DNA of 64,000 bases from Peredibacter sp045999315 (GCF_045999315.1 NZ_CP174607.1:744001-808000), one strand, 5' to 3'. Positions 26,912 to 35,820 are shown, numbered from the stretch's first letter. Translations and numbers: made by a program. Notes: generated by a model not told the origin, from the sequence alone.

Positions 26912-27942
26912 ATTAAGACAAGATTCTCGCCCACTTTAGGCTGAAAATGCTCAATGTTTAATTCATCAATAGCAAAGGCAGAGATGCCCTGGAGTTTTAG
27001 ATGGCGAATAAGAGCTCCGTCTCGATGTTGAACGTAGACTTTTTTAGCACCGGTTTCTTTGATCGTGAGGTTCAGATCGTTCCAGTCAGCGTGGTCGGAC
27101 ATGACAAAACCTTTATCATAGTTGTTTCGCCATCCACCTTGCATCCATCCCGAAGCAAAGGCCTTACTGTAATTACCTAAATGATGAATCCAGCTCTCCG
27201 ACAAAATGGAAGGAGGAGCAAGAATCAGTTCGCCTTGCAGGCGTTGATCAAAAATAAGTTCCTTGATTTTATCCATCAAAAGCACAGTATCCGCCAGTTT
27301 CCGATTTTCGCGACGATAACATTCGTTCAGGTCGTGAATCGAGTTATGAATTAAAACTGGTTTATGGGCGAACGGATGAAGTTCCGCCAGAATTCTTTGA
27401 GCTTTTCCGAGAGAATATCCAAAAAGAATTGAATTAAGTCCCCTCTTTTCATTATTGCTCCACCATTCATGAATCATGCGGCCATGCTCAAGATTTTTCT
27501 GCCACACAAACTTCGGCGTGCCGAAAGTGGCCTCCGTAATGAAGGTATCGCATTTAACATTTTCAAAGGGGTCACAGCTTGGATCTGGATCACGTTTATA
27601 ATCACCCGAAGCGACCCACACTTCACCTTTGTGCTCGACTCGCACTTGAGCAGAACCCAAAATGTGACCGGCAGAATGCATACTGACTTTTACATTATTT
27701 AAATAAAAAACTTCTCCATACTCATAGGTTTCAACTTCAATCTTTTGACCAAGTCTGGACTTAAGAAGTCCTTCACCACTTCTGACACAAATATATTTTT
27801 TAGAACCACGACGAGCGTGATCACTGTGGGCATGAGTTATGATGGCGAGGTCTACTGCACGATGTGGATCAATATAAAAATCGCCAGCTGCGCAATAGAG
27901 ACCTTTCTCGGTCCATGTGATGAGAGGAGCGGATTGAAACAT
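26908..27942 (-). CDS. Metallo-beta-lactamase-fold DNA exonuclease-like protein
   Basis: 344 residues of the SNM1/CPSF-like branch typified by ligase-associated exonucleases. Metal motifs: THAHSDHARRG (HxHxDH), SAGHILGSAQV, ASGDYKRDPDP, and the late VMSDHADW. These proteins usually neighbour an ATP-dependent DNA ligase and an Lhr-type helicase. Here the partner is instead the nuclease-helicase that overlaps it by four bases, and no ligase is present. Nuclease activity is inferred from family. Confidence 0.85.
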   Translation of the reverse strand: MFQSAPLITWTEKGLYCAAGDFYIDPHRAVDLAIITHAHSDHARRGSKKYICVRSGEGLLKSRLGQKIEVETYEYGEVFYLNNVKVSMHSAGHILGSAQVRVEHKGEVWVASGDYKRDPDPSCDPFENVKCDTFITEATFGTPKFVWQKNLEHGRMIHEWWSNNEKRGLNSILFGYSLGKAQRILAELHPFAHKPVLIHNSIHDLNECYRRENRKLADTVLLMDKIKELIFDQRLQGELILAPPSILSESWIHHLGNYSKAFASGWMQGGWRNNYDKGFVMSDHADWNDLNLTIKETGAKKVYVQHRDGALIRHLKLQGISAFAIDELNIEHFQPKVGENLVLI

Positions 27943-28064
27943 GAAAGGATTTTTGCATAACGATGAATGAAACTCAAGAAAGCAAATGCGCTATTTGACT
28001 CCCTCCGCATTCACAGCAAAAGAATCCTCGATCATAATCAAATCAACCTTATCAAGGAGTTATC

Positions 28065-28964
28065 ATGCGTATCCACCATTTAAACTGTGCCTCCTTCTGT
28101 CCCTATGGCGGTCACTTGATGGATGGTATGACTCCTGGAATAGGTCCTGCTCGTTTAGTTTGTCACACTCTTCTGATTGAAACAGAAAAAGGTCTGGTCT
28201 TAATTGACACGGGCCTTGGATTAAATGACGTTCATAAACCGCAAGAAAGAATTACCAGTTTTTTTCATAAACTGGTGCGGCCGCTGCTTAAAGAAGAAGA
28301 AACAGCTCACTATCAAATTAAGGCCCTCGGCTTTAAACCAGAGGACGTGAGACACATCATTCTCACTCACCTGGATTTTGATCATGCTGGTGGCATTGAT
28401 GATTTTCCGAATGCCAAAGTTCACGTCATGAATGCAGAAAAAGAGGCCGCCAAAAATCGAAATACTTTCCTCAGTAAAAATCGTTATTCACCATCACAAC
28501 TCACGACCATGAAACACTGGAACACCTACTATCCTGAAGGAGAACGTTGGTTTGGATTTCAGGCCGTGCGTGATCTTGAAGATCTTCCGCCTGAAATTTT
28601 ATTGGTTCCATTGATTGGCCATACTGAAGGTCATGCTGGAGTGGCGATTCACACTGATCAAGGTTGGCTTCTTCACGCTGGTGATGCTTACTTCTACAGA
28701 GGAGAAATGGACAGCACTTATCACTGTACTCCAGGACTTCGTGCTTATCAGAAAATGGTCGAGGCCAATCGACCAATGCGTCTTATGAATCAGCAAAGAC
28801 TTCGTCATCTCGCTGCTACTCACTCACATGATTGCACTATTTTCTGTGCTCACGATGCGATTGAATATCTTTCACTGAAGGAAGGTCTTCAGCGAAATTT
28901 GCTCTCCACTGATTATCAACTTCCATTTGATTCAAATGATCTGGCGGGCCTTGGATTAAGCTAG
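28065..28964 (+). CDS. Metallo-beta-lactamase-fold hydrolase
   Basis: 299 residues with the hydrolase-type metal motif ILTHLDFDHAGG (HxDxDH), LIGHTEGHAG and LHAGDAYF. The overall look (MRIHHLNCASFCPYGG, then CHTLLIETEKGLVLIDTGLG) is that of glyoxalase II/lactonase-like MBL proteins. CAAGGAG precedes the ATG. The substrate cannot be determined; a lactone or thioester is plausible. It is transcribed divergently from the exonuclease gene and looks like a single-gene unit. Confidence 0.85.
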   Translation: MRIHHLNCASFCPYGGHLMDGMTPGIGPARLVCHTLLIETEKGLVLIDTGLGLNDVHKPQERITSFFHKLVRPLLKEEETAHYQIKALGFKPEDVRHIILTHLDFDHAGGIDDFPNAKVHVMNAEKEAAKNRNTFLSKNRYSPSQLTTMKHWNTYYPEGERWFGFQAVRDLEDLPPEILLVPLIGHTEGHAGVAIHTDQGWLLHAGDAYFYRGEMDSTYHCTPGLRAYQKMVEANRPMRLMNQQRLRHLAATHSHDCTIFCAHDAIEYLSLKEGLQRNLLSTDYQLPFDSNDLAGLGLS

Positions 28965-29100
28965 GCATATAAAACTTTAGAATACTTTTAGTGTCTTTTA
29001 ATCAGAGTTTAGTGTTAGGTAATCCGCAGTCGTGTCAGAGAATCTTTGGTGTTTTTACCCAGATCCTCTTTACGCTATCCATGCCTTAGGAGGTTTTGAA

Positions 29101-29397
29101 ATGGGTAAGAAAATTTATGTCGGTAATCTTCCTTTCAGCACTACAAGCGAATCTCTTTCAGAAGTGTTCGCTCAATTCGGAGCAGTTGATTCTTCAAAGA
29201 TCATCACTGATCGTGAAACTGGCCGTTCAAAAGGTTTTGGTTTCGTAGAGATGAGTGATGCTTCTGCGGCAGATTCTGCGATTCAAAAACTACACGGTTC
29301 GGATCTCGGCGGTCGTGCTTTGACTGTAAACGAAGCTCGTCCAATGGAGAAACGTGAGGGTGCTCGCCCTGCCCGTCCTGCCGGAAATCGCTGGTAA
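29101..29397 (+). CDS. RRM-type RNA-binding protein, short C-terminus
   Basis: 98-residue protein with one RNA-recognition motif. RNP2 is KIYVGNLPF and RNP1 is RSKGFGFVEM. It starts at the ATG behind a strong AGGAGG; a frame 23 codons longer is not supported. The C-terminal tail is short and basic (KREGARPARPAGNRW). Bacterial RRM proteins of this type bind single-stranded RNA and are often cold-induced. It is a paralogue of the gene 300 bases downstream and shares the near-identical leader end TTAGGAGGTTTT / TAAGGAGGTTTT. Confidence 0.9.
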   Translation: MGKKIYVGNLPFSTTSESLSEVFAQFGAVDSSKIITDRETGRSKGFGFVEMSDASAADSAIQKLHGSDLGGRALTVNEARPMEKREGARPARPAGNRW

Positions 29398-29420
29398 TTT
29401 TTTCCTTATTTAATCCGTCC

Positions 29421-29454
29421 GACCCCTTCTTAAACGGGAGGGGTCTCCTATTTT
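29421..29454 (+). terminator. Intrinsic terminator after first RRM gene
   Basis: GACCCCT (29421-29427) pairs with AGGGGTC (29439-29445) around an 11-base loop and is followed by TCCTATTTT. It separates the two RRM genes. Confidence 0.6.
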
Positions 29455-29693
29455 GTGACCAACCCTCTGTTTTCAATGGCATTTTGCTCCGCTTCTCGAT
29501 TTTGAGAATTTAAGGGGTTTTACGTCCATTCTAAAAACCACCTTTAAATTTCATAACCCTTTAAAATTATGCTATGCTTGGATGAAGAATTAGTGCTAAT
29601 TAATTCTTATTACTTGTCGCTGTAAGTGTTCTTCGAGCAAAGTCGCTCATGATCCTCTGAAAGCGCGTACCTGGGCCTTAAGGAGGTTTTCAC

Positions 29694-30068
29694 ATGGGTA
29701 ACAAAATTTACGTTGGTAACTTACCATTCTCAGCAACTAGCGACGCTCTGAACGAACTATTCTCAAAGTTCGGCACAGTTGATTCTGCTAAAATCGTTAT
29801 GGACAGAGATACAGGCCGTTCAAAAGGTTTCGGCTTCGTAGAAATGTCTTCAGGTGACGAAGCTGCAGCTGCAATCGAAAAACTTAACGGTTCAGATATG
29901 GGTGGTCGTTCACTAGTTGTTAACGAAGCTCGTCCTATGGAGCCACGTACTGGTGGTTTCGGCGGCGGCCGTGGCGGCGATCGCGGTGGAGACCGTGGTG
30001 GACGCGGTGGTTTCGGTGGTGGCCGTGGTGGCGATCGCGGTGGTGACCGTGGTGGAAACCGTTGGTAA
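29694..30068 (+). CDS. RRM-type RNA-binding protein with Gly/Arg-rich tail
   Basis: 124 residues: one RRM (KIYVGNLPF, RSKGFGFVEM) followed by a low-complexity tail of about 38 residues made of GGFGGGRGG and DRGGDRGG repeats, ending GGNRW. RGG tails promote RNA binding and aggregation. AAGGAGG precedes the ATG. The mRNA probably has a leader of about 100 bases from a promoter near 29575-29590. The last 18 bases and the stop recur downstream as part of a 48-base direct repeat. Confidence 0.92.
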   Translation: MGNKIYVGNLPFSATSDALNELFSKFGTVDSAKIVMDRDTGRSKGFGFVEMSSGDEAAAAIEKLNGSDMGGRSLVVNEARPMEPRTGGFGGGRGGDRGGDRGGRGGFGGGRGGDRGGDRGGNRW

Positions 30069-30098
30069 TCTCTAAACTCTAAAAGTTAGAACCAAATA
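30051..30098 (+). repeat. 48-bp direct repeat, copy 1 (3' end of second RRM gene)
   Basis: Covers the codons for GGNRW plus the stop and 30 bases of 3' UTR. It is repeated without mismatch at 30153-30200, 102 bases downstream. Each copy is followed by its own terminator hairpin. Confidence 0.95.
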
Positions 30099-30099
30099 A

Positions 30100-30124
30100 G
30101 GGCCGGAGAAATCCGGCCCTTTTT
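30100..30124 (+). terminator. Intrinsic terminator of second RRM gene
   Basis: GGGCCGG / CCGGCCC stem (30100-30119), six-base loop, T-run after it. Confidence 0.85.
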
Positions 30125-30200
30125 ATTTCGCACCAACGAGGTGGCCACCGAAGGTGGAAACCGTTGGTAATCTCTAAACTCTAAAAGTTAGAACCAAATA
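30125..30200 (+). pseudogene. Remnant of a third RRM-gene 3' end (48-bp repeat, copy 2)
   Basis: Bases 30153-30200 repeat exactly the 3' end and UTR of the preceding gene. Just upstream, a degenerate stretch still resembles Gly/Arg codons (GGTGGCCACC at 30140-30149). I read it as what remains of a deleted tandem copy. Confidence 0.65.
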
Positions 30201-30201
30201 G

Positions 30202-30228
30202 GGCCCTCGCAAGAGGGCCTTTTTTTTT
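30202..30228 (+). terminator. Second terminator behind the repeat remnant
   Basis: GGCCCTC-GCAA-GAGGGCC stem-loop followed by nine T residues. Its stem sequence differs from the first terminator although the flanking repeat is identical. Confidence 0.85.
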
Positions 30229-30258
30229 GCCCACAGAAATGCGCTTAAACCGGCGCCC

Positions 30259-31311
30259 ATGTATAATCCCCTCATGTCACTCAAAGACCACATTCAAGAA
30301 AGTCTAAAACTCGCTCCTGCCCCTTCTCCATGGCCCCGAATGATCTTATGTGCTCTGAGTGTTACTCTTCCTCTAATCGCGGGTTACATTCGTCACGATC
30401 AAGCTTCTGCCATTTACGGGGCACTCTTTGCGTTCACCATGATTTTGAATGATCACTTTGGTCCTCTAAAAAACCGTGTGCTTCATTTGCTCTCGGTTTT
30501 TTTCTTCCTCGCCTGTGCTTTTGCTTTTGGCCTAATGATCTCGGGAAGCCTCCCCTTGGTCATGATCACCCTTTTTGTCATGGCCTTCATATTGGGCAAA
30601 TCTAAGGGTCTAGGACTCGAACTTGAGCGACTTCTCCTCACTTCCACTTTTCAACTTCTGACTGCGTCCCAAACACCGGGTCTTAGAGAACACTTTCTAA
30701 AACCTGTTATCTATGCGTCGGTATCGCTGCTTAACTACATTGTCTGCTTGGTTTTGGTCTTCCTCATCATGAAGCACACCTCTAACTTTCAAAAAAGTAA
30801 GCGCCTTGAACTTTTGGAGGCGATCAAAAAGAAGGACACTGTTCGTTATGCGTTTACTCTCGCCACTATTTCCTGCCTGGGACTTTTTCTGGCCCATATC
30901 TTTAAATTAGAAAGAGGCCACTGGATGGTAGGTACAATCCTAATTGTGATGATGCCGAATAAAACTTTGAGTTTTCAACGAAGCTTTCAAAGAATTATTG
31001 GAACTCTGTTAGGTGGACTAATCGCTTCAGTCATTATTCATTTTACCGACGGCCCCATCTGGACCATCACCTTCTGTGCCATTGCTGCTTTTCTTGCTCC
31101 TCTGGGCCTAATTAAAAACTACTGGCTAGGTAACACTTTTATCGCGGCCTTTATTCTTTTATTTCTGGATTTTGGTCATCCAGGCCCCGTGGATTCTGAC
31201 TTCCAGTATGCCATGGTAAGACTTGTGGACATTGCTCTAGGTTGCCTTGTAGGTGCGCTTGGAACTTTGATCGCTTTCCCTGATTCATTTAATAAGATCT
31301 TCAAAAAATAA
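30259..31311 (+). CDS. FUSC-like aromatic/efflux membrane protein
   Basis: 350-residue polytopic membrane protein. Two bundles of hydrophobic helices (about 27-150 and 195-335) are separated by a short cytoplasmic stretch. The second contains GHWMVGTILIVMMPNKTLSFQRSFQRIIGTLLGGL, written here as the motif region at about 219-255, typical of the FUSC/aromatic acid exporter superfamily. It is about half the length of AaeB-type exporters. The start is uncertain: ATG at 30259 or at 30274. TATAAT at 30261-30266 would make the second start leaderless. Confidence 0.75.
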   Translation: MYNPLMSLKDHIQESLKLAPAPSPWPRMILCALSVTLPLIAGYIRHDQASAIYGALFAFTMILNDHFGPLKNRVLHLLSVFFFLACAFAFGLMISGSLPLVMITLFVMAFILGKSKGLGLELERLLLTSTFQLLTASQTPGLREHFLKPVIYASVSLLNYIVCLVLVFLIMKHTSNFQKSKRLELLEAIKKKDTVRYAFTLATISCLGLFLAHIFKLERGHWMVGTILIVMMPNKTLSFQRSFQRIIGTLLGGLIASVIIHFTDGPIWTITFCAIAAFLAPLGLIKNYWLGNTFIAAFILLFLDFGHPGPVDSDFQYAMVRLVDIALGCLVGALGTLIAFPDSFNKIFKK

Positions 31312-31353
31312 AATAGATTTGTTTCTTTTCTGGTCTGGTGATTTAATTAATCC

Positions 31354-32268
31354 ATGATCACAGAAAATCTCCTCTCAAATAGAAGCTTCACCTGGTTTGA
31401 CGTCCATGAACCTCATTCCGACGATTTTGAACGTTTGAATACGGAGTTTAATCTTCCTTATCTTCTAGTGCAGGATACGCTTCGTCCGGAACATCTTCCT
31501 AAGTATGAGTTCACGGAAGAGGGTCACTTCTTGATGATGAGAAGTTTTGATAGCGAATGTGGAGCAGAGGCCACGACGGTTCAGGACATGACCCGCAAGA
31601 TCGCTCTCTATATTACGGATCATCGTCTTCTAACTATTCATCGAGTGGAGCTTCCTTACCTCTCAAAAGTAATTGAGAAGTGCAAGAAAACAGATCAGCC
31701 TAAAACCATTCAAGGTCTGGTTCACCAGGTGGTATTAGGAACTATTCGCTCATACGAAGATCCGATTAATAATCTGCAAAATCTTTACGATGATTTCGAA
31801 AGTGATGTTCTCTCAAAAAAACTGGGTCTAGATACCACCCGTATTTATCTCTTTCGTCGTCAGCTCTTTGTGATTAAAAGAATTCTAAAACAAACCAACG
31901 ATGCCCTTTATCACTCCAAAGAGTTTTGGGATGAAAACCAATCCATGCTCCAGGACTTAAAGGAAAACATTGATCAGCTTTACTTTCAGTTGGATGAAAT
32001 CTCTGACAACTTCGAACACCTTTTTGAACTTCATATTGCTCTGAATGATCAAAGAGCAAACGAAGTAATGAAGGTATTAACAGTTTTCTCAACCATTCTC
32101 CTTCCACTCAACTTTTTAGCTTCGTTCTATGGAATGAACTTTACCCAAATTCCGGGCCTTGAATCAAAGCATGCCCTTAATTTGGTCATCACCGCAATGA
32201 TTCTTATCTGCGTTGGTGGAATATGGTTCTTCCGCTACAAAGGTTGGTTTAAAACTCCTCGCGAATAG
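31354..32268 (+). CDS. corA: CorA family divalent cation transporter
   Basis: 304 residues. A long cytoplasmic N-terminal domain with an extended helix is followed by two C-terminal membrane helices. The family's diagnostic GMN motif ends the first helix (SFYGMNFTQIPG). The C-terminus is basic (YKGWFKTPRE). The likely substrate is Mg2+ (possibly Co2+ or Ni2+). It is a single gene between the FUSC-like gene and the ybhP-like operon. Confidence 0.92.
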   Translation: MITENLLSNRSFTWFDVHEPHSDDFERLNTEFNLPYLLVQDTLRPEHLPKYEFTEEGHFLMMRSFDSECGAEATTVQDMTRKIALYITDHRLLTIHRVELPYLSKVIEKCKKTDQPKTIQGLVHQVVLGTIRSYEDPINNLQNLYDDFESDVLSKKLGLDTTRIYLFRRQLFVIKRILKQTNDALYHSKEFWDENQSMLQDLKENIDQLYFQLDEISDNFEHLFELHIALNDQRANEVMKVLTVFSTILLPLNFLASFYGMNFTQIPGLESKHALNLVITAMILICVGGIWFFRYKGWFKTPRE

Positions 32269-32329
32269 TAAGGCGTACTCCAGAATAATTTAGGCCTTGA
32301 TGCCTTATCATCAACATGAGGAAACGTTG

Positions 32330-33073
32330 ATGAGACTAAAAATATTGTCCTACAACATCCATAAGGGATTCACGACTTGGAACCGGGACTTTGTTTTGGG
32401 TCGTATCCGTGCGGCCCTGCGAGAGACCGATGCCGACGTTTTGTTTCTACAGGAAGTCTTAGGCGAACACCGGGGGATGATAAAACACCTCTCCGATTCA
32501 GAAACAAGAATTCAATTCGAATACCTCGCCGATTCAGTCTGGACCCATTTTGCTTATGGTAAGAACGCCATCTACGCAGATGGGGATCACGGCAATGCCA
32601 TTCTTAGTAAATACCCTATCTCAAGCTGGAGTAATCAAACCATTTCAGACGATAGAAGAGAATTAAGAGGTCTCCTAAAGGCCCGGATACAGACTGGACC
32701 GGGGCAAGAAATTGTTCTCGCCAATACTCATCTCGATCTGACCCAAAAGGGCCGAGACAATCAGACCCAAGTTCTGATTAATGATCTCAAAGAGGAAAAG
32801 GTCCCTTGGGTCCTGGTTGGAGACTTTAATGATTGGAACAAACGGATCTCTCCTGTCATTGAAGAGAAACTTCAAGCGGTGGAAGCCTTTAAGTTTCTGC
32901 ATGGAAAATATCCACCAACATTTCCATCGTTTCTTCCAATGCTCTCATTGGATCGAGTTTTTATCTATCAAATGAGACCTGTCCTTGCCCAGGCCCTGAC
33001 AGATGCCACCTGGAAAAGACTTTCTGATCATCTTCCTCTGTATGTTGAAGTTGATCTTGAGGAGGCAGCATGA
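32330..33073 (+). CDS. ybhP: Endonuclease/exonuclease/phosphatase family protein (YbhP-like)
   Basis: 247 residues from the ATG with GAGGAAA upstream; the frame extends 11 codons further without support. Family motifs are ILSYNIHKG, DVLFLQEV, NTHLDL, VGDFNDWN and SDHLPLYVEV, which supply the metal and catalytic residues. It heads three genes (this, a phospholipase D-type synthase, a YbhN-like membrane protein) in the same order as E. coli ybhP-clsB-ybhN. The substrate may be a phospholipid head group rather than DNA. It overlaps the next gene by four bases. Confidence 0.85.
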   Translation: MRLKILSYNIHKGFTTWNRDFVLGRIRAALRETDADVLFLQEVLGEHRGMIKHLSDSETRIQFEYLADSVWTHFAYGKNAIYADGDHGNAILSKYPISSWSNQTISDDRRELRGLLKARIQTGPGQEIVLANTHLDLTQKGRDNQTQVLINDLKEEKVPWVLVGDFNDWNKRISPVIEEKLQAVEAFKFLHGKYPPTFPSFLPMLSLDRVFIYQMRPVLAQALTDATWKRLSDHLPLYVEVDLEEAA

Positions 33074-34512
33074 AAGGAGGAATTCTAAAAGAGGGACATA
33101 ATTGTTGTCGTATCCGGAAGGTCGATCGCCTGGCGATGCTGGTTGATGGCGATGAATACTATAAGGCATTCTTTAACACCGTTCCCAAGGCAAAACATAC
33201 AGTCGATATTTTGGGCTGGGAAGTGGATTCGCGAATCAATATCGGTCACATTAATGAAGAGTATCCCGACAATCTTCGGCAGTACTTTAACCAAGTGGTA
33301 AAACAAAATAGGAACCTTCATATCAATGTTTTAAGTTGGCGCTCTCCTGCCTATCTCTTATTTGGCAGAGAAAACTTTGCGGCCGCAAAGTGGAAATGGG
33401 AAACTGATAAGAACGTCAGCTTCCGACAAGTGGGACATCCTCACATGTACGGTACTCATCATGAAAAGATGGTGATTATAGATGGAAACTGCGCATTCTT
33501 GGGTGGAATGGATATCTCGCGAAAACGTTGGGACACTCGTGATCACAAGCTCGATAACCCTCTTCGGAAAGATGAACTAGGAAATCACTATCATCCTATT
33601 CATGACGTACAGCTAGTTCTTTCAGGGGAAATGGTAAGAGAACTTAGAACTTACCTTCAGGAGAAGGGACATAAGTATAAAGACCAAGATGAAAGCGAAA
33701 TCATCTGGCCATCCATAGAGGCACGGGAAATTAGAGACGTTCCTGTCGCTCTTTCTAGGACCAATTCTCTAAAACGTCATAAAGAAATTGAAAAACTCTA
33801 TTTGGATGCCATTCATGCGGCGAAGGATTTTATCTATATCGAAAACCAGTATTTTTCCTGTGAAAACATCGTAAATGCTCTTTGCTGGAAATTAATGGAA
33901 GAAGATGGACCCGATATTATTATCGTACTTCCTTTTTCGTATCGGGGAAGTTTTGAGAAGGCCGTTTACACTAATGAAAGAAACAAGGCACTCAAACGCT
34001 TACAACGGGCCGACCGACATCAACGCCTGGGTTTCTTCTATCCAGACAATGAAAGAAAAGATCAGTCGCGCTTTATCGTCGTTCACTCCAAATTCATGAT
34101 CGTGGACAATGAGTTTTTAACTCTTGGTTCGGCCAACTTAAATAACCGATCTCTTCATGTGGACAGTGAACTTAATCTCTCTCTGGAAGCAAGAGGTGAT
34201 TCCAAAGTCAGAAGTTTTATTGAAGAAAACCTTTATCGTTTATTAGAAGAGCATCTCGATACTCCAGAAAAAGAGTTAAGGAAAAAATTCGAGGAAACGA
34301 AGTCTTTAAGAGAAACAGTGCGGGCCTTTCAAGGCAAGAAAGCAAGGACCTTGGAAGAAATCAATTACTCACCCACTTCATTTAAAGAAGAACTCATGGT
34401 GTTGATAACTCCCATGGTGGATGTGCGCTTTTCCTTACCCAAAGTTCATCTTGTGATTTTTATCTTCGCTCTTTTTCTGATGAGTTTAATGTTTTGGCAG
34501 GTACCAGAATGA
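33070..34512 (+). CDS. clsB: Phospholipase D superfamily cardiolipin synthase (ClsB-like)
   Basis: 480 residues with both HKD motifs: HHEKMVIIDGN near residue 130 and VHSKFMIVDNEF near 338, each followed by a Gly/Ser-Asn element (GGMDIS, GSANLNNRS). A hydrophobic C-terminal helix (about 455-476) is unusual and may anchor it to the membrane. ClsB enzymes make cardiolipin from phosphatidylglycerol and phosphatidylethanolamine. Neighbour order matches the E. coli ybhP-clsB-ybhN operon. The stop overlaps the ybhN-like start (ATGA). Confidence 0.85.
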   Translation: MKGGILKEGHNCCRIRKVDRLAMLVDGDEYYKAFFNTVPKAKHTVDILGWEVDSRINIGHINEEYPDNLRQYFNQVVKQNRNLHINVLSWRSPAYLLFGRENFAAAKWKWETDKNVSFRQVGHPHMYGTHHEKMVIIDGNCAFLGGMDISRKRWDTRDHKLDNPLRKDELGNHYHPIHDVQLVLSGEMVRELRTYLQEKGHKYKDQDESEIIWPSIEAREIRDVPVALSRTNSLKRHKEIEKLYLDAIHAAKDFIYIENQYFSCENIVNALCWKLMEEDGPDIIIVLPFSYRGSFEKAVYTNERNKALKRLQRADRHQRLGFFYPDNERKDQSRFIVVHSKFMIVDNEFLTLGSANLNNRSLHVDSELNLSLEARGDSKVRSFIEENLYRLLEEHLDTPEKELRKKFEETKSLRETVRAFQGKKARTLEEINYSPTSFKEELMVLITPMVDVRFSLPKVHLVIFIFALFLMSLMFWQVPE

Positions 34513-35453
34513 AAAATAAAATCATTGCCGTCGTGACAGTCATCTTCTTCTCAATTGCTGCTTATCTTTTCTATGACAGAATCTCTGCGATTGATTTCGA
34601 AGATGTGAAGCATGGCTTTTCCTTAATCAGACCATCGGTCGTGATCGGTTCCATTCTTTTAGTGATTTTAAATTTTCTGGTGCTTACGAGTTTTGATTAC
34701 TTTGCTTTTAGAACATTTGGTCCACGCTTCATGACTTATCCAAAAACCATCGTGAGTGCTTTTATATGTTACGCCCTTACCTTGAATATTGGCGCCTTTG
34801 TTGGAGGTCTGGGATTCAGATATCGCATCTACTCTCGCTGGCACGTGCCTACTAAAACCGTTCCTTATATCATTGCTTCTTCTATTATCTCTAACTGGTC
34901 AGGATACATCTTGCTTTTAAGCAGTGTCCTCTTATTTAAACCCATGGGTGTAGAGGCCATGGCCTTTATCCCGGACTGGGTCATGACTCTTTTAGGAATA
35001 GTGGGAGTTCTCATTACTGGTGGTTACTTATATCTTTGCTTCAAACGTTATCGAGGGAAATTTGGGAAATTGGATTTTCAATTTCCGACACTGACCGCTG
35101 CAATCATTCAGTTAGTTCTCTCAATGCTTCAATGGATGATTTTAGGTCTTATTATTTATCTTTATCTCCATGAACTAGGCACGAGTATTAACTACGGTGA
35201 GTCTGTCATCACAATTCTTATGTCGGCCATCGCCGGAATTATCACCCACATTCCTGCCGGCATGGGAGTCACTGAAAACTTATTTTTACATGTAGGTTCC
35301 CCTTCAGAGGCCTCTAGAATCTTAGTCGCCCTGATTTGTTATAGAACAGTTTATTACCTCCTTCCTTTGGTGATCTCGATACCATCGTATTTTTTATTGG
35401 AGCTTTATCAGAGAAAGGAACAACTAGGAGGTCATTATGCTAAACAATCTTAA
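34509..35453 (+). CDS. ybhN: YbhN-like inner membrane protein (LPG synthase TM family)
   Basis: 314-residue polytopic membrane protein (about eight helices) of the UPF0104/lysylphosphatidylglycerol-synthase transmembrane family. Signatures: LNIGAFVGGLGFRYRIYSRW and IITHIPAGMGVTE. It starts at the ATG overlapping the clsB stop. YbhN proteins have been linked to phospholipid transport or flipping; that role is inferred from family. It overlaps the following VOC gene by 17 bases. Confidence 0.85.
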   Translation: MKNKIIAVVTVIFFSIAAYLFYDRISAIDFEDVKHGFSLIRPSVVIGSILLVILNFLVLTSFDYFAFRTFGPRFMTYPKTIVSAFICYALTLNIGAFVGGLGFRYRIYSRWHVPTKTVPYIIASSIISNWSGYILLLSSVLLFKPMGVEAMAFIPDWVMTLLGIVGVLITGGYLYLCFKRYRGKFGKLDFQFPTLTAAIIQLVLSMLQWMILGLIIYLYLHELGTSINYGESVITILMSAIAGIITHIPAGMGVTENLFLHVGSPSEASRILVALICYRTVYYLLPLVISIPSYFLLELYQRKEQLGGHYAKQS

Positions 35454-35820
35454 TGCCATTACTACTATTGGAGTAAAAGACATCAATCGTGCGAGAGACT
35501 TTTATGAAAAGAAATTAGGTCTTAAGGCGGTTGAGTCTGCTGAGCCAATGGAAGAAGTGCAACTGTTAAAAAGTGGTAACACCCTGGTGGAATTGTATAA
35601 ATCAGATTTCGCCGGTACCAACAAGGCCACTGCCATTTCTTGGATCGTTGGAGACGATATCTTTAAAGAAGTTGATGATCTTAAAAAGAAAGGAATCAGC
35701 TTTGAGCACTATGATTTTCCAGATGCTAAGCTCGAAGGAGACGTGCATGTTATGGGAAACATTAAAGCTGCATGGTTCAAAGATCCAGATGGCAATATCC
35801 TCTGTTTAGGTAACCACTAA
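35437..35820 (+). CDS. VOC (glyoxalase/bleomycin resistance fold) protein
   Basis: 127-residue single vicinal-oxygen-chelate domain: TIGVKDINRARDFYEKKLGL at the start and AAWFKDPDGNILCL at the end, including the metal-type Glu/His positions. AGGAGG precedes the ATG inside the end of the ybhN-like gene, so it may be the last gene of that operon. The substrate is unknown. Confidence 0.85.
   Translation: MLNNLNAITTIGVKDINRARDFYEKKLGLKAVESAEPMEEVQLLKSGNTLVELYKSDFAGTNKATAISWIVGDDIFKEVDDLKKKGISFEHYDFPDAKLEGDVHVMGNIKAAWFKDPDGNILCLGNH

Noticed and set aside
30261..30266. TATAAT as a firm -10 of the FUSC-like gene
   Set aside because: No matching -35 at 16-18 bases, and the site lies inside the alternative reading frame start.
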